Source of the DNA: Paludibacterium yongneupense DSM 18731
GTDB taxonomy: Bacteria; Pseudomonadota; Gammaproteobacteria; Burkholderiales; Chromobacteriaceae
NCBI RefSeq assembly: GCF_000422925.1
Contig: NZ_KE383957.1
Span: 265,787 to 329,786, forward strand
Direction of reading: 5' to 3'
Length of the DNA stretch: 64,000 nt
Below, piece by piece: positions 53,696 to 64,000 of the stretch (positions within the stretch are counted from its first letter, which is position 1; each line of letters starts with the position of its first letter). The position numbers were made by a program, and so were the translations under genes. The notes below the pieces were generated by a model, which was not told where the DNA came from, did not search any database, and was given only the letters and a program-made list of their open reading frames with translations.

Positions 53696-55990
53696 ATGGC
53701 AAGCAGACCGCGTATCGCCCCCTATCCCTATCCTTCGGGGGGATGGGGCGCCCTCAAGCAAGTCGCCATCAACCTGGTCCGGGAGAAGGTGGCCGGCAGC
53801 AAGTACAAGGCCCTGTTCAAGCAGAATCAGCCCGACGGCTTCGACTGTCCCGGCTGCGCCTGGCCCGATCGCGATCATGCCTCGACGTTCGAATTTTGCG
53901 AAAACGGCGTCAAGGCCGTGGCGGCCGAGGCGACAGGGCGTCGCGCCGGCCCCGATTTTTTTGCCGCGCATAGTGTGACAGAGCTGATGGAGCAGAGCGA
54001 TCATCAACTTGAGCAGCATGGACGGCTGACCGATCCGCTGCGCTACGATGCCGCCAGCGATCGCTATCGCCCTGTCGCCTGGGATGAGGCCTTCGCTCTG
54101 ATCGCCCGCCACATCGGAGGGCTCGACGACCCGCGACGCGCGAGCTATTACACCTCGGGGCGTACCAGTAACGAGGCGGCTTTTCTGTTTCAGCTGATGG
54201 TGCGTCGGCTCGGCAGCAATAATTTCCCTGACTGCTCGAATATGTGCCACGAGCCCACCAGCCGCGGATTGCCGCTGACGGTCGGGGTGGGCAAGGGCAC
54301 GGTGACGCTCGACGATTTCGAACACTGCGATACCTTGCTGCTGTTTGGCCAGAATCCGGCGACCAACCATCCGCGCATGGTGGGCGAATTGCGCGAGTGC
54401 TCGCGCCGCGGCGCGACCATCGTCGCGATCAATCCGCTGCGAGAGCGTGGTCTGGAGCGTTTTGCCAGCCCGCAGCACCCTCTCGAAATGCTGACGCTGG
54501 GCAGTAGCCGGATCGCGTCTGTTTTTTTCCGGCCGCGGCCGGGCGGAGATCTGGCCCTGATCAAGGGCGTGGCCAAACGGGTACTCGAACTGGATGATGC
54601 GGCGCTGGCAGCGGGGGGTGAACGGGTGCTCGATACCGCTTTCATCGCTGCGCATTGCACGGATTTCGATGCCTTTGCCGCCGATCTGCGCAGCGAGAGC
54701 TGGCCGATGCTGGTCGAAGAGTCCGGAGTGGCTCGCGACGACATCGAAGAGCTGGCGGCGATCTATGCCCGCGGTCGTGCCGTTATAGCGACCTGGGGCA
54801 TGGGGCTCACGCAGCACAAAAACGCGGTGCAAACGATACGCTTGCTATCGAATCTGATGATGATGCGCGGCAATATCGGCCGCCGTGGCGCCGGCCTGTG
54901 CCCGGTGCGCGGCCACTCCAATGTCCAGGGCGATCGTACCGTCGGGATCGAAGAAAAACCGGACGAGGCCTTTCTGCGCCGGCTGGGTGAGGTCTACGAT
55001 TTCACGCCGCCGCGCGAGCATGGGCTGGACGTGGTGGCGACGATAGAGGCTATGCGGCGCGGTGATGTGAAGGTGTTTGTCGGCCTGGGCGGAAACTTCG
55101 CCATGGCGACGCCGGATACGCCGCGCACCTGGGAGGGCTTGCGCGCCTGCGATCTGAGTGTGCATATCGCGACCAAGCTCAACCGCAGTCACCTCGTGCA
55201 CGGACGCGAAGCTTTGATTCTGCCGACGCTCGGGCGTACCGAAATCGATTTGCAGGATGGCGTAGCCCAAGGCGTGACGGTGGAAGATTCGATGTCGATG
55301 GTTCATCTTTCGTTCGGAATGAATACGCCGGCGGGACCTAATCTTCGATCCGAAGTGGCGATTGTGGCTGGCATGGCGCAGGCGATGCTGGGTGCGGACA
55401 CGGTCGACTGGGCAGGGTATGCGCGTCATTACGCGCGCATTCGCGACGACATCGCCCGCGTGATCGACGGCTTCGACGATTACAACCGGCGCGTGGCGGT
55501 GCCGGGGGGCTTTCACTTGCCGGTGGCGGCGCGCGAGCGGATCTGGAAGACGCCGAGCGGCAAGGCGCAGTTCCTGGTGCAGAGCATTGCCACCGATACG
55601 CCGCTGCACCGTGCCCGCGCCGCGCATGGCGCAAAGCTGCTGACATTGATGACCTTGCGTTCGCACGATCAGTTCAATACCACCATCTATGCGCTCGACG
55701 ATCGCTATCGCGGGGTGTTCGGGCAGCGGCGGGGGGGTTTCATCCATAGGGACGACCTGGCCATGCTCGGCTTCGCGCCCGGCGCGCGCGTCGACATCCA
55801 CGGCGTGGCCGAGGACGGTATCGAGCGGGTGGCCGTCGGCTTCGTCCTGGTGGAGTACGATATTCCGCGCGGCAGCCTCGGCGCCTACTATCCGGAAACC
55901 AATGTCCTGGTTCCGCTCGACAGCGTGGCCGATGGCGCCAATACCCCGACTTACAAATCGATCCCGGTGCTGTTGCGCCTGGCGTCCTGA
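53696..55990 (+). CDS. ydeP: FdhF/YdeP-family molybdopterin oxidoreductase
   Basis: 764 residues; CGGAG lies 8 bases before the ATG. The N-terminus has DCPGCAWPDRDHAST (near 50), a Cys pair typical of YdeP, instead of the four-Cys cluster motif of formate dehydrogenases. Molybdopterin domains: SYYTSGRTSNEAAFLFQLM, LFGQNPATNHPRM, GLCPVRGHSNVQGDRT, and a C-terminal dinucleotide domain (LRSHDQFNTTIYALDDRYRG). YdeP in E. coli is linked to acid resistance, and its substrate is unknown. The catalytic position usual for Cys/SeCys is not obvious. It is a single gene with an FNR box upstream. Confidence 0.88.
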   Translation: MASRPRIAPYPYPSGGWGALKQVAINLVREKVAGSKYKALFKQNQPDGFDCPGCAWPDRDHASTFEFCENGVKAVAAEATGRRAGPDFFAAHSVTELMEQSDHQLEQHGRLTDPLRYDAASDRYRPVAWDEAFALIARHIGGLDDPRRASYYTSGRTSNEAAFLFQLMVRRLGSNNFPDCSNMCHEPTSRGLPLTVGVGKGTVTLDDFEHCDTLLLFGQNPATNHPRMVGELRECSRRGATIVAINPLRERGLERFASPQHPLEMLTLGSSRIASVFFRPRPGGDLALIKGVAKRVLELDDAALAAGGERVLDTAFIAAHCTDFDAFAADLRSESWPMLVEESGVARDDIEELAAIYARGRAVIATWGMGLTQHKNAVQTIRLLSNLMMMRGNIGRRGAGLCPVRGHSNVQGDRTVGIEEKPDEAFLRRLGEVYDFTPPREHGLDVVATIEAMRRGDVKVFVGLGGNFAMATPDTPRTWEGLRACDLSVHIATKLNRSHLVHGREALILPTLGRTEIDLQDGVAQGVTVEDSMSMVHLSFGMNTPAGPNLRSEVAIVAGMAQAMLGADTVDWAGYARHYARIRDDIARVIDGFDDYNRRVAVPGGFHLPVAARERIWKTPSGKAQFLVQSIATDTPLHRARAAHGAKLLTLMTLRSHDQFNTTIYALDDRYRGVFGQRRGGFIHRDDLAMLGFAPGARVDIHGVAEDGIERVAVGFVLVEYDIPRGSLGAYYPETNVLVPLDSVADGANTPTYKSIPVLLRLAS

Positions 55991-56008
55991 GCGCTGGACC
56001 GGAAGCGT

Positions 56009-57727
56009 TCAGAGCGGGGCGTGCGGCCCGTCATCCCTGTGCCGGGGGATGACCCCTGAGGCGGCGAGTCGTGAACTGGCGTTTCCCGCAATGAAGTAGG
56101 GTGCGCCCGACCGCGGTAGCGGCGTCCGCCCGCGCACCCGGTCTGCGATTTTTTCGGCCAGCATGATGACTGCGGCGTTGAGGTTGCCCGTGATCACGCG
56201 CGGCATGATGGAGGCGTCGACCACGCGCAGACCCTCCAGTCCGTGTACTCGCCCGTCGGCATCCACCACGGCATCGGCGTCGTAACCCATTTTGCATGTG
56301 CATGACGGATGCAGCGCCGTCTCGGCGTGTTCGCGCACGAAGGCGTCGATTTCGGCATCGCTGCGGATAGCGGCCCCGGGCTGGATTTCCCGGCCGCGAA
56401 ACGCGTCCAGCGCCTGCTGCCCGATGATGTCGCGCGTCAGGCGCACGGCAGCGCGGAACTCGCGCCGGTCGATCTCGTGCGTCATGTAATTGAACACGAT
56501 GCGCGGCGGGTCGAAGGCGCTGCGCGTCGCCAGCTTGACGTGGCCTGTCGACGGGGACCGCATCGAGCCGACATGGCACTGGAATCCGTGCGCCTTGACC
56601 GGGTTGCTGCCGTCGTAGTTCATCGCCAGCGGGATGAAGTGGTACTGCAGATTCGGCCAGGCGCTGTGCTCGTCGCTGCGGATGAAGCCGCCGGCTTCGA
56701 AGTGGTTGCTGGCGCCGATGCCGCTGCCCTTGAAGTACCACTCGGCGCCGATGGCCGGCTTGTTCCACCATTGAAGCGCCGGATAGAGTGTGACGGCTTG
56801 CCGGCATTCGTACTGCAGATACATTTCCAGGTGATCCTGCAGGTTGGCGCCGACGCCAGGCAGGTCGCGCACGATAGGGATGCCGAGCGCGCGCAGTTCG
56901 TCCGCCGGACCGACGCCCGAGCGCAGCAGCAACTGCGGCGAGGCGATCGCGCCGTTGCAAACGATGACCTCGCGCATGGCGCGCGCGGTATGACTGCGAC
57001 CGGCTTGCAAGTAGCAGACACCGGTGGCGCGCCCGTGTTCGAACAGCACCCGCTCGGTCAGCGCATGGGTGATCAGGGTGAAGTTGGAGCGCTTGCGGGC
57101 CGGATCGAGGTAGGCGAGCGAGGCGCTGCAGCGATGGCCGCCAGGCGTCGTCGTGCGGTCCATCGGACCGAAGCCTTCTTGGCGAAAACCGTTGAGATCG
57201 TCGGTGGCCGGATAACCGGCCTGTTCGCCTGCCGCGATGAAGGCGTGGTACAAGGGATTGTTGCCGGGCCGTGGGGTGGTGACGTGCAGCGGACCGCTGC
57301 TGCCGTGATAGTCGTCTGCGCCACGGTCGAAGTTTTCCGATTTGCGGAAGTAGGGCAGGCAGTCGTGATAGCTCCAGTTCTCCAGCCCCGCATTGGCAGC
57401 CCAGCCATCGTAGTCGAGCGCGTTGCCGCGAATATAGACCATCCCGTTGATCAACGACGAACCGCCGAGACCTTTGCCGCGTGCCTGCGTCATGCGCCGC
57501 CCGTTCATGCCGGGTTCTGCTTCGGTGACATAGGCCCAGTTATAAGTGGTGCCCTGCAAGGGATAGGCCAGCGCAGCCGGCATCTGCGTGCGCCAGTCCA
57601 GCCGCCAGTCGCGCCCGCCCGCTTCCAGCAGCAGCACACTGACGTCCTCTTCTTCGCTCAGACGGCTGGCCAGAACGCAGCCGGCCGAGCCCGCGCCCAC
57701 GATGATGTAATCGAATTGTGCTTGCAT
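56009..57727 (-). CDS. betA: Choline dehydrogenase
   Basis: 572 residues; GAGGAGAC lies 7 bases before the ATG. A GMC-family flavoprotein: the FAD motif [19 protein letters not shown] (8-26), the GMC signature around [16 protein letters not shown] (near 91), and the active-site region [11 protein letters not shown] (near 480). BetA oxidises choline to betaine aldehyde at the membrane. betB ends 17 bp upstream, so the two are co-transcribed. Confidence 0.94.
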   Translation of the reverse strand: MQAQFDYIIVGAGSAGCVLASRLSEEEDVSVLLLEAGGRDWRLDWRTQMPAALAYPLQGTTYNWAYVTEAEPGMNGRRMTQARGKGLGGSSLINGMVYIRGNALDYDGWAANAGLENWSYHDCLPYFRKSENFDRGADDYHGSSGPLHVTTPRPGNNPLYHAFIAAGEQAGYPATDDLNGFRQEGFGPMDRTTTPGGHRCSASLAYLDPARKRSNFTLITHALTERVLFEHGRATGVCYLQAGRSHTARAMREVIVCNGAIASPQLLLRSGVGPADELRALGIPIVRDLPGVGANLQDHLEMYLQYECRQAVTLYPALQWWNKPAIGAEWYFKGSGIGASNHFEAGGFIRSDEHSAWPNLQYHFIPLAMNYDGSNPVKAHGFQCHVGSMRSPSTGHVKLATRSAFDPPRIVFNYMTHEIDRREFRAAVRLTRDIIGQQALDAFRGREIQPGAAIRSDAEIDAFVREHAETALHPSCTCKMGYDADAVVDADGRVHGLEGLRVVDASIMPRVITGNLNAAVIMLAEKIADRVRGRTPLPRSGAPYFIAGNASSRLAASGVIPRHRDDGPHAPL

Positions 57728-57744
57728 CGGCTGTCTCCTCGGTC

Positions 57745-59208
57745 TCAGTCGTAAGGGCAGGCGACGCCGCCGAGTTCGACATATACGCTCTTGCGCTGGG
57801 TGTAGTGATCGATGGCGATCTGACTGTTCTCGCAGCCGAGTCCGGACGCCTTGAAGCCGCCGAAGGGCATTTCGACCGGTGTGACGTTGTAGTTATTGAT
57901 CCAGCACACCCCTGCCTGCAATCGCGCCACCACACGATGCGCGCGCGCCAGGTCGCGGGTGAACACGCCCGCGGCCAGTCCCATGCGCGTGTCGTTGGCG
58001 CGGGCGATGACCTCGTCTTCGCTGTCGAAGACCAGGATCGACATCACCGGCCCGAAAATTTCTTCTCGCACGATACGCATATCGTCTTCGCAGTCGCCGA
58101 AGATGGTCGGCGCCACGAAGTGGCCGCCTTCGCAGCCGGGCACGTCCACGCGGCTCCCGCCGGCCAGCAGCGTCGCTCCCTCAGCGAGGCCGTGCTCGAT
58201 ATAGCCGAGCACGCGTGCCGTGTGCTCGGCCGAGATCAGTGCACCGACCTGAGTTTCTTCTTGCATCGGATCGCCCACCCGCAGCTTGCGGGTGCGGAAA
58301 AGCAGCCGTTCGAGAAAAGCGGCGTGGATGGAACGCGCGACGAAAACGCGGGTGCCGTTGGTACACACTTCACCCTGGGTGTAGAAATTGGCGAGCATCG
58401 CCGCCGATACCGCCTGGTCGAGATCGCTGTCCTCGAACACGATCAGAGGCGATTTTCCTCCCAGTTCCATGGTCACGCGCTTGAGCGTGGCGGCACTGTC
58501 TGCGACAACGGCGCGACCGGTGGCGACCGAGCCTGTCAACGAGACTTTGGCTACGCGCGGGTCTGCGATGAGCTGTCTGGCGAGTGCGCCATCCCCGTGC
58601 ACGACATTGAAGACCCCATCGGGCACGCCGGCCTCGCTGTAGATCTCGGCCAGCTTCAATGCCGTCACTGGCGTCAGCGGCGAGGGCTTGAAAATCATCG
58701 CGTTTCCGCAGGCCAGCGCCGGCGCCGATTTCCAGCTGGCGATCTGCAGCGGGTAGTTCCAGGCGCCGATGCCGAGGCAGACGCCGAGCGGTTCGCGCCG
58801 GGTGTAGGCGAAGGCGTTTTTCAAGGTATGGTGCTCGCCGTGGATGGCGGCGGCCAGACCGGCGAAGTATTCGATACAGTCGGCTGCGGACAGGATGTCG
58901 ACGGCGACGGCTTCCTGGATGGGCTTGCCGGTATCGGCGACTTCGAGTTCGGCCAATTCGCGATTGCGCGTCCGCAGCAGGCGTGCGGCGCGATTGAGGA
59001 TGCGACCGCGTTCGGCGCCGCTCAACGCCGACCAGACGTCGAAGCCCGCTTGTGCGCTGGCGACGGCGAGTTCGGCTTCGTCGCGACCGGCCTGTTGCAC
59101 GCTGTGCAAGCGCGCCCCTGTGGCGGGGTTGAAATCGTCGACAAGAGACAATGCGGGATTGTCGCGGTAGCGACCGCCCAGATAATTGCAGAGGATGTTG
59201 GCTTGCAC
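57745..59208 (-). CDS. betB: Betaine aldehyde dehydrogenase
   Basis: 487 residues from a GTG at 59208 with AGGAG 8 bases upstream; the longer frame to 59319 has no such site. The catalytic Cys is in [12 protein letters not shown] (near 286), the general base Glu in [12 protein letters not shown] (near 251), and the NAD loop is [12 protein letters not shown]. BetB converts betaine aldehyde to glycine betaine with NAD. It is followed by betA and preceded by purU on the same strand, 118 bp away. Confidence 0.95.
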   Translation of the reverse strand: MQANILCNYLGGRYRDNPALSLVDDFNPATGARLHSVQQAGRDEAELAVASAQAGFDVWSALSGAERGRILNRAARLLRTRNRELAELEVADTGKPIQEAVAVDILSAADCIEYFAGLAAAIHGEHHTLKNAFAYTRREPLGVCLGIGAWNYPLQIASWKSAPALACGNAMIFKPSPLTPVTALKLAEIYSEAGVPDGVFNVVHGDGALARQLIADPRVAKVSLTGSVATGRAVVADSAATLKRVTMELGGKSPLIVFEDSDLDQAVSAAMLANFYTQGEVCTNGTRVFVARSIHAAFLERLLFRTRKLRVGDPMQEETQVGALISAEHTARVLGYIEHGLAEGATLLAGGSRVDVPGCEGGHFVAPTIFGDCEDDMRIVREEIFGPVMSILVFDSEDEVIARANDTRMGLAAGVFTRDLARAHRVVARLQAGVCWINNYNVTPVEMPFGGFKASGLGCENSQIAIDHYTQRKSVYVELGGVACPYD

Positions 59209-59326
59209 GGGGGTTCTCCTGGCGATGGTGCGGCACGCAAGGCGTGCCGACTCTATTGCAGCGCAGTCTTGCGGTGCGCGCCTGTTCTGGCGCGACCGGA
59301 AGCGGCGCTGACGCGACATGGAACGC

Positions 59327-60196
59327 TCAGCGCAGTACCACGACGCGGCTGCCGCTGATGAAGACGCGACGTTCCAGGTGGTATCGCACGGCCCGTGCCA
59401 GCGCCTGGCATTCCATGTCGCGCCCCGCCGCTTGCAGGCGTTCGGGAGTGAAGGCGTGGTCGACGCGTTCGACGACCTGCTCGATGATGGGGCCTTCGTC
59501 CAGGTCGTCGGTCACGTAATGCGCGGTTGCACCGATCAGCTTGACCCCGCGCGCATGCGCCTGGTGATAGGGACGCGCACCTTTGAAGCCGGGCAGGAAA
59601 GAGTGGTGGATATTGATCGCGCGTCCCGCCAGCGCCTGGCTGGTCGGGTGCGACAGCACCTGCATATACCGCGCCAGGATCAGCAGCTCGCTGTCGCTAT
59701 CCTGCATCAGCTGCAGGAGCCGCTCTTCCTGGCGCTCGCGCGTGCCAGCCTCGACGGGAAGGTGCAGGAAGGGCAGGCCGGCGGCGGTGGCGACCGGCTC
59801 CAACAGGGCATGGTTGGAGACGATGGCGGCGATTTCCATGTCGATGTCGCCGATACGCTGGCGATAGATCAGATCGTTGAGGCAATGATCCAGCCGCGAC
59901 ACCATGATCAGCACGCGCGGGCGGATGCCGGGTTCGAACAATTGCCAGTGCATGTCGAAGCCGTCGTCGGCATCGGACCCGACCAGGGCGTGGCGCAGCT
60001 GCGAGGGATCGATGACCGCATGCCGGGCATGGAAGACGCAGCGCATGAAGAAGCGGCCGTTGCCGGTGTCGTCGAAGACCGACATCTCGTCGATATAGCA
60101 GCCGAGCTTGGCCAGGCGTGTACTGGCGCGGGCGATCTGCCCCGTGCCGCCGCGGCAGGCGAGTGTCAAGGTGTAGCGGGGGGCGGTGCTTGGCAT
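59327..60196 (-). CDS. purU: Formyltetrahydrofolate deformylase
   Basis: 289 residues from the ATG at 60196 with GGAA upstream. An N-terminal ACT domain (about 6-85: [25 protein letters not shown]) is followed by a formyltransferase fold with the catalytic Asn-His-Asp set in [14 protein letters not shown] (near 200) and [15 protein letters not shown] (near 230). PurU hydrolyses 10-formyl-THF to formate and THF. Beside soxBDA it would restore free THF after sarcosine demethylation. Divergent from soxB. Confidence 0.94.
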   Translation of the reverse strand: MPSTAPRYTLTLACRGGTGQIARASTRLAKLGCYIDEMSVFDDTGNGRFFMRCVFHARHAVIDPSQLRHALVGSDADDGFDMHWQLFEPGIRPRVLIMVSRLDHCLNDLIYRQRIGDIDMEIAAIVSNHALLEPVATAAGLPFLHLPVEAGTRERQEERLLQLMQDSDSELLILARYMQVLSHPTSQALAGRAINIHHSFLPGFKGARPYHQAHARGVKLIGATAHYVTDDLDEGPIIEQVVERVDHAFTPERLQAAGRDMECQALARAVRYHLERRVFISGSRVVVLR

Positions 60197-60280
60197 GGCG
60201 GGATTCCGTGTTCTGTCCAGTCGCCACCATATGCGCGTCCGTCGGCCTGCGCTGTCCACAATCCGTCGCATCCCTGCGTA

Positions 60281-60305
60281 TTTCGGACATGATGCCATGT
60301 CGAAA
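60281..60305. promoter_or_regulatory. Inverted repeat in the purU-soxB divergent promoter
   Basis: GACATG (60286-60291) and CATGTC (60296-60301) pair around ATGC; TTTC (60281-60284) and GAAA (60302-60305) extend the arms with one extra G on the left. It is central in the 199-bp gap. A regulator of betaine/sarcosine use (for example GbdR- or SouR-like) is possible, but I cannot match a known consensus. Confidence 0.55.
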
Positions 60306-60395
60306 ATGGGCAAAACGCCGTCCTTTCCAATCAATTGCCCGGTGCGTACGGCCACGACAATGACTGCACCCTGCCTCATCAGTGTGGAGCCATCA

Positions 60396-61649
60396 ATGGC
60401 AAACCGATATTCGTTCTGGAGTCTGTTGCGACACGGACTCAAGCATCACCAGAGCTGGCAGCCCGCCTGGAAAAGCCCGCGCCCCAAGGATCGCTACGAT
60501 GTCATCATCGTCGGCGGCGGCGGACACGGTCTGGCTGCCGCCTATTACCTGGCGCGCGAGCACGGAGTCAAGAATATCGCCGTGCTGGAAAAAGGCTGGC
60601 TCGGCAGCGGCAATTCGGCGCGCAATACCACCATCATCCGCTCCAATTATCTATGGGACGAGTCCGCGTTCCTGTTCGAGCACTCTCTCAAGTTGTGGGA
60701 AGGTTTGTCGCAGGATCTCAACTTCAATGTGCTGTTCAGCCAGCGCGGAGTGATGAATGTCGGCCATACCCTGCAGGACATGCGCGATATCGAGCGTCGG
60801 GTCAATGCCAATCTCCTCAACGGCGTCGACGCCGTCATCCTGACGCCTCGCCAGATCAAGGAGCGGGTGCCGCTGATCGATATCGGGCCCGGGGCGCGCT
60901 ATCCGGTGATGGGCGCGAGTTTTCAGCCGCGCGGCGGCGTCGCACGTCACGACGCGGTGGTGTGGGGGTTCGCCCGCGCAGCAAGCGATCTGGGCGTCGA
61001 CTTGATCGAACAGTGCGAGGTGCATGACTTCATTGTCGAAAACGGGTGCATCAAAGGGGTCAACACCTCGCAAGGCCCGATTCTGGCCGAGCGTGTCGGC
61101 TGTTCCGCCTCCGGGCACAACAGCGTGCTGGCCGCGACTGCCGGCATACGCCTGCCGCTGGAAAGCCACCCTTTGCAGGCGCTGGTGTCCGAGTCGCTCA
61201 AGCCCGCGCTTGATACCGTCGTGATGTCCAACGCGGTGCATGCTTATATCAGCCAGTCGGACAAAGGCGAATTCGTGATCGGGGCCGGTATCGACGGCTA
61301 TGTCGGTTACGGTCAGCGCGGCAGTCCGCATGTGATCGAGCACACCTTGTCGGCCATCGTGGAGATGTTCCCGACGCTGTCGCGCGTGCGCATGAACCGG
61401 CAGTGGGGCGGCATCGTCGATGTGACCCCCGATGCCAATCCGATCATCGGCAAGACCCGGGTCAAGGGGCTGTACTTCAATTGCGGCTGGGGTACCGGCG
61501 GCTTCAAGGCCACGCCCGGGGCCGGTCATCTGTTCGCGCATACCATCGCCCACGACGCGCCGCACCCGATCAATGCCCCGTTTTCTATCGAGCGCTTCCT
61601 CACCGGCCGTCTGGTCGACGAGCATGGCGCGTCCGCCGTGGCCCACTAG
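60396..61649 (+). CDS. soxB: Sarcosine oxidase, beta subunit
   Basis: 417 residues from the ATG at 60396 ([21 protein letters not shown], the usual SoxB start) with GGAG upstream. The FAD Rossmann motif [20 protein letters not shown] is near 33-52; the covalent-FMN region and the C-terminal [20 protein letters not shown] are intact. In the heterotetramer it demethylates sarcosine to glycine, giving 5,10-methylene-THF and hydrogen peroxide. soxD follows after 10 bp. Confidence 0.95.
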   Translation: MANRYSFWSLLRHGLKHHQSWQPAWKSPRPKDRYDVIIVGGGGHGLAAAYYLAREHGVKNIAVLEKGWLGSGNSARNTTIIRSNYLWDESAFLFEHSLKLWEGLSQDLNFNVLFSQRGVMNVGHTLQDMRDIERRVNANLLNGVDAVILTPRQIKERVPLIDIGPGARYPVMGASFQPRGGVARHDAVVWGFARAASDLGVDLIEQCEVHDFIVENGCIKGVNTSQGPILAERVGCSASGHNSVLAATAGIRLPLESHPLQALVSESLKPALDTVVMSNAVHAYISQSDKGEFVIGAGIDGYVGYGQRGSPHVIEHTLSAIVEMFPTLSRVRMNRQWGGIVDVTPDANPIIGKTRVKGLYFNCGWGTGGFKATPGAGHLFAHTIAHDAPHPINAPFSIERFLTGRLVDEHGASAVAH

Positions 61650-61659
61650 GGAGAACGCC

Positions 61660-61956
61660 ATGTTCCTGATCTATTGTCCGTATTGCAAGGCGACCCGCGA
61701 AGAAGAGGAGTTTCATAATGCGGGCGAGGCTTTCATCGCCCGTCCGGCCGACCCGGAGGCCGCCAGCGACGAGGAATGGGGCGACTACCTCTTCATGCGC
61801 AAGAACCCCAAGGGCTGGCACTGGGAGCAATGGCAGCACGCCGCCGGTTGCGGTCGCGTGTTCGCGGTCAAGCGGCATACTCTCAGCTACCGGATCGCCG
61901 GCAGCTGGACCCTTGCCGCAGGCAAGGCCCTGTTTCTGCAGGAGGGCGGAGTATGA
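61660..61956 (+). CDS. soxD: Sarcosine oxidase, delta subunit
   Basis: 98 residues; GGGAGA precedes the ATG. Zinc ligands are seen in IYCPYCKATREEEEF (6, 9) and the HAAGCGRVFAVKR block (His and Cys near 60-64). YLFMRKNPKGWHWEQW is the SoxD signature. The small subunit stabilises the enzyme. Its stop overlaps the soxA start (ATGA). Confidence 0.95.
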   Translation: MFLIYCPYCKATREEEEFHNAGEAFIARPADPEAASDEEWGDYLFMRKNPKGWHWEQWQHAAGCGRVFAVKRHTLSYRIAGSWTLAAGKALFLQEGGV

Positions 61957-64000
61957 GCGGCTATCGCGTAAGCCGCCCGAGCCAGCGCATCGACCGCGAT
62001 CAGACCGTGCGGTTCCGCTTTAACGGCCGCGACTACAGCGGGTTTGCCGGCGATACGCTGGCGTCGGCCCTGATCGCCAACGGCGTCACACTGCTCGGGC
62101 GCAGTTTCAAATACGGCCGGCCGCGCGGCATTGTCGGTGCCGGCCCCGAGGAGCCCAATGCCCTGGTCCAACTCGAGGACGGCGCACGCACCGTGCCGGA
62201 CGTGAAGGCGACCCAGATCGAACTGTACCCCGGGCTCAGCGCAAGAAGCTGCAGCGGCTGGCCGTCGCTGGCTCTGGATCTGAAAAGCCTGCTTGGGCGC
62301 TGCGGTCGCTTCATGCCACCCGGCTTCTATTACAAGACCTTCATGGCTCCGGTCAGGGCGTGGCCGGTGTATGAAAAAATCATTCGCAAAGCCGCCGGAT
62401 TCGGAACGGCGCCGACCGCAAACGATCCCGATTTTTACGATCACCTGCATCATCATGTCGATGTTCTGGTGGTGGGCGGTGGCGCCTGCGGACTGTGGGC
62501 CGCCCTGCTGGCTGGACGGGCGGGCCTGAAGACCCTGCTCGTCGACGATCAGAACGAAGCGGGCGGCTGGCTGTTGTCCGAGGCCAGCGCCCGTATCGAT
62601 GGGCTTGCCGCCATCGACTGGGTTGCGTCGCGGCGGGCCGAACTCGACGCATTGCCCAATGTAGCGGTGTTGACGCGCACCACGGCCTTCGCCCACCACG
62701 ACCTGAATCTGGTGCAAGCGGTCGAGCGTCTGCAAGACCATTTGCCCGCGGAGGCACGGCGTGCCGATCAACCGCGCGAGCGTCTGCATCGCATCCGAGC
62801 CGGGCATGTGATTCTGGCGGCCGGAGCGATCGAGCGGCCGCTGGTGTTCGGCAACAACGATCTGCCGGGCGTGCTGACGGCCGCCGCGGCGCAGACCTAT
62901 CTCAATCGCTATGGCGTGGTCGTCGGCCGCACGATTCTGCTGCTCACACACAATGATGCCGCTTACGATACGGCACGCGACCTCGCTCTCGCTGGCAGCC
63001 GGGTGACCGTGATCGATGTGCGGCAGCGTGGCGCGGCGCCTGCGCGCCACGCTGCGGTCATCGCCGCCGGGGCGACGGTGCTGACCGGTTTCGGCATCGC
63101 CGAAGTGCGCGGCGGGAACCGGGTGCGCGCCGCGCGCCTGGTTCGGCTCGACCCCTTGAGCCTGAAGGCGACGGGCAAGGGACCGGTCCTTAACGCCGAC
63201 TGCGTGCTGTCGTCGGGCGGGCTGACCGCCACGGTCCACCTCTATTGTCACAATGGCGGTCGTCCGCTGTGGGACGAAGAGCGCCTGTCCTTTGTCGCAC
63301 CGGCCGGGGGGCGCGACGACATGTGCTGCGTCGGCGCCGTCGCCGGTTACTGGGGCCTGGGCGAAGCCCTGCGTCAGACGCATGAGACGCTGGGCGCCTG
63401 GCTGGCGGCACGGGGGCTGGGTGCCGCCGGCCAGGCGCCGCAGGCGGACGACATCCCTGCCGCACCGACGCGCCGCGTGTTCCGCATTCCTGACGGGCGC
63501 CGGCCCGGCGCCGGCGCCAAGGCTTTCGTCGATTTCCAGAACGATGTGACCGCCGCCGACATCCATATTGCCGTGCTGGAAAATTACCGTTCGGTGGAGC
63601 ATGTCAAACGCTATACCGCACTCGGCTTCGGGACCGATCAGGGGAAGCTGTCCAATATCAACGGCTTCGCCATCGCCGCCGAGGCGCTGGGCAAACCCAT
63701 CGCCTCGGTCGGAACGACGACCTATCGGCCGGCTTATACACCGGTCAGTTTCGGTGCGCTGGCCGGGCCGCACGCTCGCGAAACCTTCGACCCCGAGCGC
63801 CATACCGCAATGCATGCGCGCCATGTCGCCGCCGGGGCCGCATTCGAGCGGGTCGGACAATGGATGCGCCCGCATTACTTTCCACGGCCCGGGGAAGATC
63901 TGCATGCGGCCGTCGCGCGCGAGTGTCTGGCCGCGCGTCAGGGCGTGGCGGTGATGGATGCCACCACGCTGGGCAAGATCGACGTCAAGGGGCCGGATGC
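61953..64000 (+). CDS. soxA: Sarcosine oxidase, alpha subunit (partial, runs off the right edge)
   Basis: The first 682 codons of a gene of usual length about 965-1000 residues. It starts MSGYRVSRPSQRIDRDQTVR and begins with a 2Fe-2S-like fold without the cluster (FRFNGRDYSGFAGDTLASAL; LLGRSFKYGRPRGIVG). VDVLVVGGGACGLWAALLAG (near 169-188) is the NAD/FAD Rossmann site. SNINGFAIAAEALGKPIASV and TTYRPAYTPVSFGALAG (near 567-600) mark the start of the aminomethyltransferase (THF-binding) half. The frame stays open to the edge; soxG is expected beyond. Confidence 0.95.
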   Translation, partial: MSGYRVSRPSQRIDRDQTVRFRFNGRDYSGFAGDTLASALIANGVTLLGRSFKYGRPRGIVGAGPEEPNALVQLEDGARTVPDVKATQIELYPGLSARSCSGWPSLALDLKSLLGRCGRFMPPGFYYKTFMAPVRAWPVYEKIIRKAAGFGTAPTANDPDFYDHLHHHVDVLVVGGGACGLWAALLAGRAGLKTLLVDDQNEAGGWLLSEASARIDGLAAIDWVASRRAELDALPNVAVLTRTTAFAHHDLNLVQAVERLQDHLPAEARRADQPRERLHRIRAGHVILAAGAIERPLVFGNNDLPGVLTAAAAQTYLNRYGVVVGRTILLLTHNDAAYDTARDLALAGSRVTVIDVRQRGAAPARHAAVIAAGATVLTGFGIAEVRGGNRVRAARLVRLDPLSLKATGKGPVLNADCVLSSGGLTATVHLYCHNGGRPLWDEERLSFVAPAGGRDDMCCVGAVAGYWGLGEALRQTHETLGAWLAARGLGAAGQAPQADDIPAAPTRRVFRIPDGRRPGAGAKAFVDFQNDVTAADIHIAVLENYRSVEHVKRYTALGFGTDQGKLSNINGFAIAAEALGKPIASVGTTTYRPAYTPVSFGALAGPHARETFDPERHTAMHARHVAAGAAFERVGQWMRPHYFPRPGEDLHAAVARECLAARQGVAVMDATTLGKIDVKGPD

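Noticed and set aside
1-64000. tRNA, rRNA, insertion sequence, integrase or prophage genes
   Set aside because: No cloverleaf-like sequence, rRNA segment, transposase motif or terminal inverted repeat was seen on reading through.

Overview
The window is GC-rich chromosomal DNA from a Gram-negative betaproteobacterium. I lean to Neisseriales (Chromobacteriaceae-like) from the overall gene style, but no rRNA or tRNA gene is present to fix the taxonomy. Genes are densely packed, often in ATGA-overlapping pairs. The clearest lifestyle signal is draT-draG next to a very large NifJ-type pyruvate:ferredoxin oxidoreductase (PFOR), which implies a nitrogen-fixing bacterium that also grows anaerobically (nrdD, FNR-like sites). 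I found no insertion sequence, prophage, CRISPR array or tRNA.

Layout. 1-4 kb: start of an anaerobic ribonucleotide reductase gene with NrdR/FNR-type sites, an AhpD-like gene with a MocR regulator, and a YqjI/YqjH-type regulator plus ferric-siderophore reductase. 4-9 kb: aconitase, divergent fumarase C, a cold-shock gene. 9-14 kb: a three-gene unit DUF6502 / FecR-domain protein / TPR-beta-barrel, divergent from a DUF535 gene across two identical palindromes. 14-17 kb: HD-GYP-type protein and a BAHD-like acyltransferase. 17-26 kb: a hairpin-rich gap, then a two-gene redox operon (extended PFOR and an NfnB-NfnA fusion), then a long structured and AT-rich leader. 26.7-28.5 kb: draT-draG. 28.5-38.4 kb: exported protein, dgt/phosphatase/msrB operon, SufR-like regulator, dehydrogenase, GH13 enzyme, TetR regulator with its alpha/beta hydrolase target, second cold-shock gene. 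38.9-48.7 kb: HPt-HD-GYP fusion, PepSY and PAP2 genes, HAD phosphatase, sbcDC, chemoreceptor. 48.8-56 kb: FAD oxidoreductase, DUF465, solute-binding protein, GtrA, GNAT, YfcF-type GST, YdeP-type molybdoenzyme. 56-64 kb: choline-to-glycine catabolism (betA, betB, purU against soxB, soxD, soxA), running off the right edge.

How the parts work together. PFOR would make low-potential electrons from pyruvate; the fused Nfn-like protein could exchange them with NAD(P)H; DraT/DraG would switch nitrogenase reductase off and on by ADP-ribosylation. Choline oxidation by BetA/BetB gives glycine betaine; after demethylation steps not encoded here, SoxBDA(G) converts sarcosine to glycine and loads tetrahydrofolate, and PurU releases one-carbon units as formate. 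The regulatory DNA is unusually readable: at least eight separate perfect or near-perfect palindromes sit in promoters next to a matching regulator or target.
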